NCBI GenBank assembly: GCA_050084515.1
Contig: CM114272.1
Span: 11,222,001-11,286,000 of the forward strand
Length of the DNA stretch: 64,000 bases
DNA from: Blasia pusilla
Taxonomy: Eukaryota; Marchantiophyta; Marchantiopsida; Blasiales
Reading direction: 5' to 3'
Shown: piece by piece, positions 44,346 through 53,310 of the stretch
Layout of the letters: each line of letters opens with the position of its first letter
Position numbering within the stretch: the first letter of the stretch is position 1
Position numbers and translations under genes: made by a program
Notes under the pieces: model-generated
The model's database searches: none
What the model saw: the letters and a program-made list of their open reading frames with translations, nothing else
What the model was told of the DNA's origin: nothing

Positions 44346-46850
44346 TTATGGATTGAGAACATTTGTCCAATTCAGATCCAATGCCACAATCAATGCAACC
44401 CCTGTGATCACAGCTAACCAGAAGAGAGTAGGGTTTTCTTTTGCTTGCATCAGTTGGGCCATGAGACTTTGAGTTTGGTTTTCTTTTTTGTTTGCAACAA
44501 TGACCCGTTCTTGTTCCACCTTTTCAGACGCTCCTCCGTCAGCACTCATGATCAGTCTGTCATTAGATTCTTTGACAGCAGTATTTGCTGCGTCTACAGA
44601 TCCATTTTCTGTCTTTAACTGTACATCTGAAGCATCAGATCTGACTGGAGGCTCGTCTGCACCGACTTTCTTTTCCTCAAATCCTAGAATGGGAAGGGCT
44701 CGCTCAATGTCTTTCTCAGAGGTGATGGTTGGGAGAGAGGAAAAGATCTCTTTTGCTAGTTCCTTGTCCTGGAAGAACTCGGCCACTTTCCCAGCTTCAT
44801 CCTTGAAAAATGTGGCCACTTCCTGCACTTGTTCTATGGCACCCGGTACTTGCCCATTCATGAAGCCATTACCGTTGGTGTAAGCCCCGTCTCCTGGTCC
44901 TATTTCTTGCCCGTCTTCATCAATGTATGCTTTGTAAGTCAGCCGCACAATCAGCTCCCCTGCAAACCTCTTCGGGAATGGTCCCCAGCCACTTTTCAGT
45001 GTAAGTCTCCTATCAACCGGGACAGTATCTTGGAGTGTTTTAAGGTCAATATCCGCAGAACCCACAGGAAAAGAAGTAAAGCCAATAGTGTCATGCACAG
45101 TTAGAGACAGGTGCTGTTTGTTTTGATCCACCACCAACAATTTGAAGTCCTGATTCCAGACGGGTCCCCCTGCAGGGCCTATGATGGAAGTTTGACTGTT
45201 CCTCTTACTTCTCATCACTTGCTCACCCAGAACAAAGATAACATAGGGATCAGTTTTCATGTAAGGAATGAACGAAAGTCTCCTCGCCTCTATGAGGGTC
45301 ACAGAGAGCTCGCCACTGAAACCTGTTCCGTCCAGGAGGAAGCCATCCTTGAAATCCTTGGACAACGGGCCCACTGTCCGTCCTTGAAGAAAATCAATTA
45401 CATTCATGTTAGGACGCACGAAGAGCTGTGGGAGATCTTCCGTCAGTAGCTTAGCCAGGAAAATGGAGAGAAAGGGTATAGCCATCAGATTCACGAGTCG
45501 AAACGGTGCCAAAGCCAGCTTGATTTTTGGAAGAGTGACGAATGCCCATGTTGCTTGTCCAACCCAGGGCTCGATAGGAATCATCCGAAATTTCACCCAC
45601 ACTTCAGCATCGACATCCAGACCTCTGACTCCAACAGGAATCGTGAAAGGAATGATGCCCCATTTCAATGTGATGAGCAGAAGAAGCCGCGCACCGCCCG
45701 TATACCTCACACCGACATGATACTGAAGATCATCAGCCCTACGAGATGTCCTTCTCTCGACAGTCCGGACAGTTACGGGCTCGTCCCCCAGGAAGAACTG
45801 CTTCACTTGTACTTTCTTCACATAATCTGGCTTCTCAAGATCGTCGATAACAGGTTGGAGGAGACTTACGAACCAATTTTCTAAGCCTCGACGGTAGAGG
45901 TTCCACAACTTGCCAATGATCATGTTCAACCACTCCACCGATTCTTTGCGCCTCAGATCCCTGTCCAGGAGCACAGAAAGAGCTGACGGTGCTCTGGAAA
46001 GAAGAGAGCCTTCTCCCCCTTCCATCTCTTCAGGACTCACCGCCACAGCTTTCATCGACGAAGCTTGACGGAACTTCCACAGTATCATATCCAGGAGTAT
46101 CCCACAGAGTAAGAGAGCCCCCAATCCCGCTACCAGGGAGCCTGTGAATGGTGGAACAGGAGTGTGATGCACGGCTTCAACTGTGGTGCTGAAGAATTTC
46201 TTGGCATCGAAATTCCTCAAGCGCTCCCTCACAACTGTGGACTGCTTCTTGGCTTCCTTCAGAATCCGGTCTTTAGCTCCAAACAGCGCCTCGCCAACCT
46301 GCCCAGCAGAGCTCTCGGCCTCCTTCACCATTCTCCCACTCTGCACTTTCATGCCATGTCCCTCCTGAGGCGAATTCGGCACCGCAGGATCCCTAATGCC
46401 ATCCGTGTCGACGACATTGGTGCTGCTCGTTTGCTCCGCGACCTCTGACGGCCGCTTGGCAGGCTTCCCCTGTCCCTTGTTCGTATGGCGGTCTCGCACC
46501 TTATCCCAACGACTGGCCCTATGAGGTCGCACATTCCACCGACCAGAACTGAGCGGACGATCCTCCAGTGCCCTAGCTGAAACTGTGGTCTGAGAGGAGA
46601 ATTTCCTGATGCGAATTCGACATGGAGTCCTTACTTTCTGCCTGTCCCCTAAGAAAAGGGACCTCGCCAGCAGCAGATCGCCCGTACGAGTGCTGCAGCA
46701 TTTGACCCTGAAGGAGGGGATCCCTGAGAGCCGGGCCTTCCCGGAATCATCGGGAAGCAGGAGGAGTAGGGGGTGGGTTGCTCGCAGAGCCGAGATTGAA
46801 GACTTTGTAGAAGTTCTAGCTGATGAAACACCGCTGATGTGGAGAACCAT
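44346..46850 (-). CDS. NTMC2T5: SMP/C2 domain membrane protein of the NTMC2T5 class, 834 aa, intronless CDS
   Basis: Synaptotagmin-like/tricalbin-like lipid-transfer protein. The plant type-5 members are reported in plastids. Residues 1 to about 100 are Arg/Ser-rich, fitting a transit peptide. Residues about 236-258 form a membrane segment (GSLVAGLGALLLCGILLDMILW). About 300-480 is the SMP lipid-binding domain (EWLNMIIGKLWNLYRRGLENW.., RYTGGARLLLLITLKWG). About 512-640 is one C2 domain (GELSVTLIEARRLSFIPYMKTDPYVIF.., GPVWNQDFKLLVVD). VPVDRRLTLKSGWGPFPKRFAGE is typical of NTMC2T5. A second hydrophobic stretch (about 807-827, FWLAVITGVALIVALDL) ends the protein. The whole CDS is one exon, unlike its intron-rich neighbours. 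The start is the only Met that gives a transit-like N-terminus. A TC microsatellite lies about 110 bp upstream. Confidence 0.93.
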   Translation of the reverse strand: MVLHISGVSSARTSTKSSISALRATHPLLLLLPDDSGKARLSGIPSFRVKCCSTRTGDLLLARSLFLGDRQKVRTPCRIRIRKFSSQTTVSARALEDRPLSSGRWNVRPHRASRWDKVRDRHTNKGQGKPAKRPSEVAEQTSSTNVVDTDGIRDPAVPNSPQEGHGMKVQSGRMVKEAESSAGQVGEALFGAKDRILKEAKKQSTVVRERLRNFDAKKFFSTTVEAVHHTPVPPFTGSLVAGLGALLLCGILLDMILWKFRQASSMKAVAVSPEEMEGGEGSLLSRAPSALSVLLDRDLRRKESVEWLNMIIGKLWNLYRRGLENWFVSLLQPVIDDLEKPDYVKKVQVKQFFLGDEPVTVRTVERRTSRRADDLQYHVGVRYTGGARLLLLITLKWGIIPFTIPVGVRGLDVDAEVWVKFRMIPIEPWVGQATWAFVTLPKIKLALAPFRLVNLMAIPFLSIFLAKLLTEDLPQLFVRPNMNVIDFLQGRTVGPLSKDFKDGFLLDGTGFSGELSVTLIEARRLSFIPYMKTDPYVIFVLGEQVMRSKRNSQTSIIGPAGGPVWNQDFKLLVVDQNKQHLSLTVHDTIGFTSFPVGSADIDLKTLQDTVPVDRRLTLKSGWGPFPKRFAGELIVRLTYKAYIDEDGQEIGPGDGAYTNGNGFMNGQVPGAIEQVQEVATFFKDEAGKVAEFFQDKELAKEIFSSLPTITSEKDIERALPILGFEEKKVGADEPPVRSDASDVQLKTENGSVDAANTAVKESNDRLIMSADGGASEKVEQERVIVANKKENQTQSLMAQLMQAKENPTLFWLAVITGVALIVALDLNWTNVLNP

Positions 46851-46955
46851 TTACAGCCCGCTGTAACTCGCTCTCCCGTCCGCCCGAGCCTCCTACTCCG
46901 GGAGTGAAAAGAAAATTGGAGCGGATGACTGATTGTCACCTGCAGCTCTGCTCGA

Positions 46956-46958
<3 letters not shown>

Positions 46959-47019
<61 letters not shown>
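46959..47019. repeat. (TC)n microsatellite, about 30 units
   Basis: Uninterrupted CT/TC run about 110 bp upstream of the NTMC2T5 start codon, on the GA strand for that gene. It is preceded by CAGCTCTGCTCGAG, which also precedes the next array. Confidence 0.97.
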
Positions 47020-47020
<1 letters not shown>

Positions 47021-47128
47021 ATTTTAAGTGTACTGTAGTTTAATCTGTAGGCTAACCTGTCACAAAATGTAACAAGCAAATGAGATGGCTGACTTACTCA
47101 CCCACAGCTCTGCTCGAGGGTTTTTTTC

Positions 47129-47132
<4 letters not shown>

Positions 47133-47165
<33 letters not shown>
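47133..47165. repeat. (TC)n microsatellite, about 16 units
   Basis: Second TC array, again shortly after CAGCTCTGCTCGAG (47105-47118). The two arrays plus their flank look like one duplicated unit with a period of about 163 bp. Confidence 0.95.
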
Positions 47166-47169
<4 letters not shown>

Positions 47170-49390
47170 GAATTGAGTCACAGGGACTAATGGGGAAGGT
47201 AAAGCGTGATGAATCATAAGAAGGACCCTGAAATTCCTACAGGGGAACATAACGATGCAGCAGCAGCAGCAGCAGAAGAAGAAGAAGAAGAAGTAGAATG
47301 GCTAAAAGCCGATCTCCACAGCTTCAATCTCATATGCACATAAGGCCACTGTTGACCCACACATGCCGCACGAACGCGTTCCATCCAGCCTATCCCTCAG
47401 CCCAAATCAGCGAACAGCAGTTGGATTGAGCGCAAAACTCGAACGTTCGCTCCAAATCCCGCCATCTCCATCAACGTTGCAAGGACTGAAGTCCACGCAT
47501 GACATCCCCTGAAGCTTTCAACACACTCACCCTCTCTTCCTCACAGACGAAATTCCCAATTCCACCAGAGCGCAGTCAAAATCGAACAGAAACCGACTCA
47601 CAAATGAATTCCTTTCCCCACACTTCCGAGCACAGCCCCCATCCGAATCTCCAGCTCCTCCCTCTCCAGTCGCTCCTCCAGCTCCCACCACCTTCGCCTC
47701 GCAGCTACAGATCTGCAGCCATCGCACTCTCCTCTCCTCTCCTCTTTCGCTCTGGACTCTGTTCTGTTAGAGAGTTCTGTTCAGAACTTCCGCGAACACA
47801 GAGAGAGACAGACAGAGAGGAAGGATAGGTACCTACACACCACGGTGGCACTGTGTCGCTGCGCCACGTGGATAGTATTTATTTACTAATTGAATTCAAC
47901 GGACATGCGGTTTATTCTCTCCACCACTATTTTTTATTGTTCATTCCGAATTAAAAAAAAACGAATTTCTACCTGGTTTGAAAGTCCCGGGAGTTTTTCA
48001 CCGGTGGTACTTTCCCGGTAGACGGTAATGTCCGCCGTCTTCTCTGTTCCGGCCGGCTATCTCACACAAAATACAAAGAGACCACTTACCTCCGGCCACT
48101 TTGTCACCGGCGATTCAAAAGGAGAAGAGGAAATTCTTCATTTCAGTCACCATTAAAGGTCAACACGTACTGCCCGGTTCTCCCCGGGCAGTACGCGGTT
48201 GCAATGGGAAATGTTTGAATGGATTTTAAATAAGGTTTTGAAGTAAGTTATTAGGTCACTAAATTAATAGATAAGTATAAACTTGGAATAAAAATTTTAA
48301 CTATGGAGAGGGGGGAGAAATTAGTTATTAAATAAGGGTGTAGGATACCTCAATAGGTTAGATGGAGAGGAAAAAAAAACAATGATTGTCTATAAGGGTG
48401 GTAAATAATGAATTTATATTTGGATCACTAAAAAAGGTTGGTCTCGCCATGTATCATGTAACAAACATGGAAACGTACAAATCCATCCTCTAATTATAAT
48501 ATAAATTCCAAAAAACATATATTAGGACAACTCCACTTGGGCCTTGTATGCGGCCCGTTAAAGAGAGGGATGCCTAGCCTCCTCAAATTAGGAGACGTCG
48601 CAAAAAATACAATTTCATACGCCCCACCACACCTTGCAAAAAAAGAATCGCTACGAAAGAAGGGGACATAACTAGGGAACCCAAGGAAAGGAACATAACA
48701 CTTTCCACTTTCTATAGTGAAGTAGAGATACTCTAGTTTGGGCTTGTTGAAATTGGGAGAATTCAATGAAAGGTTCTTAAAAGATGCTCCATTAGAGGGA
48801 TAAACATGTTCCGATTGCGAGACAAAAATATTAGGGGGTATCAATATTGTATCAAATCAAGATATGGGAGAAAGCTCAGATGTGGAAACAAGTACTTAGC
48901 CAAGGTAGCCATTTTGAATTCGGGATGGTGTGCCCATGATAGGTCCCTAGATACGTCATAATATCCTAATTTTGCATTCAAAGTTTATATTTCAAAAGAG
49001 ATGCTCTACCAAGGACTTCTTTTGTATTAAAGAGTGCAATGTTTTACTTATGGTAGTTGTTGTCTAGTTTGGGAACACACCAACCGAAGTAGGCTAAAAA
49101 ATAGACATCAATCATGTATATTTAGAGGTTGAGTAGGATACTAAACCATGATAGTTTGTGCAAGTTGGAAATTTTGACCACGCAAAGGCAAAAAACTCTT
49201 TTACCTCCATTGATTTTTATCATCAAGTTATGACGCCAATACATCGCATATGCATTCTTACTAGTAATTAGGGTTTATTAGGGTGTGAACAAATCTTGAT
49301 AAAAAAAAACATTCATTCATGAGAATACAAAAAGGTTCTAAAAGTATAGTATGCTATATGTTAAGTATAGATTGAAAAGTCATTTTTGAA

Positions 49391-49548
49391 TCTATACTAT
49401 TATTAGAGAGTGCATATATAAGAGGTGTCACGTGTCGTGATGACACGTGTCTTTTTGGACCAATGGCGTAGTTTCATATTCTTCATGAAACGGGCGGGTT
49501 AATTCGAGTTTCGATATTTCACCCGTGCGGAGCACGGGCACCGTCTAG
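49391..49548 (+). mobile_element. Short non-autonomous Helitron, 158 bp
   Basis: Starts TCTATACTATTATTAGAGAG after an A. Ends with the hairpin CCCGTGCGGAGCACGGG, then CACCGT and CTAG (49545-49548) followed by T. The interior has the palindromic GTGTCACGTGTCGTGATGAC. This is the cleanest example in the window. Confidence 0.85.
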
Positions 49549-50296
49549 TTTCCATAATCCAAGTTCCAAGTTGTATAAGAATTATAATTAGTTAGTAGGA
49601 TTCATTTGAACTATTAAAACCCTTAAAGGTAGTTGAGTTTATTTCATAGCCCATTCAACCCCCGCACCCCTCCATCGAGTTATGAGCTCCCTTCTATTTG
49701 TGTCCACCGACCTCATGCTCTAGAGAATCTGAAGTGAATTAGGGTTGGATCTCATGGGCATCCTCGCAACCCGTGGGCATCGTTGGATTTCATAAGCCCG
49801 AAACTTTTGGGCACATGAAATGTCCATCATCTTGGCAACCATCTTAATTACAAAATTGGATTATACAACGGCTTGTGCAATATTGTCCAATAGTGAAATG
49901 AAAAATCGCATGATCAGTTTGAAAAAATAGGTCCCTACAACCCACTTGACCGACCCTTAAACTACACTTCAAAATCTCATACATACTAGTATGATGCCCA
50001 TCCTGCGTGCTAGGGTGAGGGGAAAGGCACCATTAATTTAACTAGCCCTCTTAAGGTAAGTACTTTTTAAATCTAATACATATCAAAATAGAAGAATTGT
50101 TAAAAGACACATGTGAAAGAGGGGAGGAGGGTTTCTCTAACCCCATACATATTTCCAAGTGTATCATCATCTATGCCTTAGATACGTAGGTACTTCCATT
50201 GGATAAAAACCACCCACTAATGTAAGTGCAAGGATTTACAACCATCTAACTAAATCGTGTTTCTTACCATGTATGAATGGAAGGAGAACTGTGTTA
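49549..50296. other. Intergenic DNA with a Helitron 3' end
   Basis: No gene seen. CTAG at 49986-49989 (preceded by A), with GATGCCCATCCTGCGTGC after it, is a minus-strand Helitron-type 3' end. It has the same interior text (GGAGGAGGGTTTCTCTAAC) as the one at 15413. The 5' end was not found. Confidence 0.5.
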
Positions 50297-50673
50297 CACG
50301 TGGGGGATTCTAAAGAGGCCATGGAAACGCTTTGGGATGATTCAAAGCGTTGAGATGGTTTGAATATTCCTGACCACTGTGGCACCTCCACGTGGATATG
50401 TAGGTCAAGAAACAGCCCGGAGAATATTCCTCGCCACTGTATCAGCTACACGTGGCGGGGTTCCTGCGCGATTACCACAGGATCCGAGCAAAACGCACTG
50501 GACTGACACGTGGAGGCACGCCTCCCGCAAGCCTACGAGCATTCGACAACTCCGCCCTTAGCGGTCCGCCAGCTTTCATGGGGACAGGTGTCGCAGGAAC
50601 CTCTCTCGCACCGTGTGAAAGTTAACATCACCTCCGAAAACGTAATGGGTGAAGTGAGAGCGGCGGGCACGTG
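50297..50673. promoter_or_regulatory. Cluster of five G-box (CACGTG) motifs
   Basis: CACGTG occurs at 50297, 50389, 50449, 50507 and 50668, within 377 bp. The second and third lie in a diverged direct repeat (GAATATTCC..CCACTGT..CCACGTGG / CTACACGTGG, about 59 bp apart). G-boxes are bZIP/bHLH sites, and ACACGTGGC is close to an ABA-response element. No coding gene follows on either side within 2.5 kb, so the target is unknown. Confidence 0.5.
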
Positions 50674-50763
50674 TCAGGAGTGAGAGTAAGAAAAAAGAAA
50701 GAAGTGGATGTCAGTGCCACTAATATCCACTTCTTTCTTTCACTTATTCTCACTCCTAGACAC
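50671..50763. repeat. 93-bp near-perfect foldback
   Basis: The left arm (GTGTC, GGAGTGAGAGTAAG, AGAAAGAAGTGGAT) pairs with the right arm (ATCCACTTCTTTCT, TTCTCACTCC, GACAC). There is a 15-nt loop and a small internal mismatch. It is either a tiny foldback transposon (MITE) or a pre-miRNA-like hairpin. No target-site duplication was judged certain. Confidence 0.75.
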
Positions 50764-53310
50764 TAAAAACATCAGGTAGAAGAGTAACTTGATTACCGTT
50801 TTATCAATAATCAAGTATTCCTCATACCTTCATCGGAAACCGACCGAGCGCTGCAGATAAAAGCTGGGCAGTGTGGTTCTCAAAGCTTTAAATGGGTGCG
50901 GTCTACTTTACATGTTTCGGAAGAAGGCGAAACTGAAGTAGATCTCGCTGTCCGCAGTTTGGCGAACATATTAAAGGTCTGAAGTTGGTCGTCCGTTGCG
51001 CATCCGCACGTATCTTGCTGTTGAGATAGATGACGAAGTTTCGTTACTAGGAACTGATGATTGTCAGATGTCCGTTCATGGCGAGAGGTTCCTAGAGAGA
51101 AGATTCCATTTTAGGAATATTCCCAGGGCACGCATTTGCTGTGAGATCGACCCGTTGTAATCGTGGAAGAGAAACAGGAGTGAAAGGGACGTGGAGTAAC
51201 AGAAGTTTAGGGAGACGTGCGCGTCTTCAAGTACCTTTTTCTCTGGAGGAGAAACTCATCTGTACCAGGGGCGATTCCTTTCTACACATCTATAAGCGCA
51301 TGCCTATAAGGCGAGAAAACTTGTGTCCAATCACTTTGTCTCGCAGAAACAAATGCCCATTCCAGAGAGAAATCCATTCTAAACATGTTCATCAGAGAGC
51401 TTCATTCTCACGACGTTTCTTTCCTAAGATACTGAGGTGACACTCTGAAGATCTTCCCTCAAAAAAAGCAGCACAAGAGATGTAACTTAATTCTGACGCT
51501 CTTTTTTCCAACGCCACTTCTGATCTCTCAGAAAAGTGTTGTGCGATGTCTGCTAGAGCTGTGCGATGTCTGCTGGAGCTGGCTCTTTCTAATCATCGTT
51601 TCAAAGGGAGTATAAACAGTGTTCAAACAACCAGCCGTGGATCAATGATACAAGGAGTAACCTTGAGAACTTGTCTAAATCTCATTGAGATACATACTCA
51701 AATCACAATGGCCATGTAAAGACACAATCTCTCAAGGATATCTTTGGTCAACAGTCTCACAACAGTCTCACTGGGCTGATGAGACAATTACCTGATTTTC
51801 TTTTACTTTGCTCAATTCTTAACGAAAATGATTTCTTCCATACTTATATTGTATTTAAAAATAGCACAGAACTAGCTGCTCAGGGTGCATGTGTGATTAC
51901 ACTCTCCCAAAGAAGACCCGGGAGATTCAAGGCGATATCCTGAAACTGTTTCCCATAATCTGCTATTTGAGAAAGATGAACAACATTTGGATACCACCAT
52001 TCACTACCTAGAAATCAGAACTCGGACGAAATACATCACCAATGGACTCCAAAGTGAAGGTGACATTCTCATCTGTTGTTGCTTTGGGATGGCTACACCA
52101 ACATTAGCTCACCTTGTGGTATAAGCCTGGCTCTCTGCAAGAAGAAAGAGGCAAGCAAAACAGGCTCAGGGACGAAGGTCATTCATCATGGAACAGGTAT
52201 GGATTCAAGAACAGGGTCTGAATAACAGAGAAAACCAATGCTGCACTCAAAAACTACTTACCATGCAATTCGAGAAGGGATCCTAGTTCTCGAGGTGGCA
52301 GATTCCTTAAGTATCCAGCACCAACTGGATTTGAACAGCTGAGACATTCATGCAGAAGCTGACCATCCTGCAGACAACCTGCATGGGTTCCATGAGAAAC
52401 ACCATCCTATCACCACCAGGGATGAGACCATGGACATAAAAGCTGAGGACCCAACATCACACATGCAGCTTGACTACAGGCAAGTAACCCTCTAGGAATC
52501 ACTACTTGCCATCCAACCAAGCATCTGACACACACAAAAAATCAGAGACATGTTCCCCATCCCATAAAAAGATGCCAGCATGCAAAACATAGTCAAAATC
52601 AGCTACAGCTCTCCAATTACACAAAGCTCATCAAATGAAGGTTGAGAGTGTCCACTGCTTATAGTTTCCAGAAAGTATTTAGAACAAAACCTTAGCGCAA
52701 CTGTCCTCAAGAAACCAGCAGTTCTTTCCCATGGTCACAAACAGGGAGTGTTGCTCTTTTGAGGAGGGTATAAAAGCTTGGATCAATCTGTCTCTAAGAA
52801 AAGCTAAGCTTAGAAATCGTTTTAAGGAGCAGTTGGTGCTTGGTAAACAAGGGAAGTTTGGGAAGATTATACATCCCCGGAGCCAACCTTTCAGCTCAAG
52901 AACCCTGACTCTACCCCAACAATGGTTCGACTTGAGCTGCACCTTATCCGTCTCCAATAATCCTTCCCGATATCAATGGTAACAAACGTCTCCAAAGTTT
53001 TTAGAGCACAAGTTCCAGTCATGTTTGGCACGGGGATTTCAATATCCCCCAATCAGTCGAAATACATAGATCCATTGTAGCCAAATCTCATTGCTGATCA
53101 AGATAAAGCTAAGCTATTCATACAGGCTATAATCACTAAAGGGAAGGGTCACTGTACCTTCCATGGAGGTACATTCACTTCTTATTGAAGAGTGATGGAT
53201 CATTCTCATGACAGTTATTCTCATGATTTGGAGTACACTTTAAGGTTCATTCTGCAGTCATTCAATAGATGCAATTTAGGGTTCAGCTGCATGCCAGACC
53301 TTTAAGATAA
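50764..53310. other. Unassigned region downstream of RNASEH2A
   Basis: Balanced composition, unlike the AT-rich intergenic DNA, but no domain in any frame (longest about 99 codons at 51141-51440). A 20-bp tandem duplication (GTGCGATGTCTGCTAGAGCT) lies at 51541-51580. The right part probably includes the RNASEH2A 3' UTR. A non-coding transcript is possible. Confidence 0.4.

Larger units (their letters stand above)
46851..49390. other. Upstream region of NTMC2T5 and intergenic DNA
   Basis: 46.9-47.9 kb should hold the promoter and 5' UTR of the minus-strand gene. It contains two TC arrays and a CAG/AAG array (about 47256-47293). A plus-strand frame at 47499-47828 (109 codons, Pro/Ser-rich) has no domain and I do not call it a gene. 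48.2-49.4 kb is AT-rich with no gene recognised. Confidence 0.5.

Noticed and set aside
47499-47828. Plus-strand frame of 109 codons, divergent from NTMC2T5
   Set aside because: Pro/Ser-rich with simple repeats in the presumed promoter/5' UTR. No recognisable motif.
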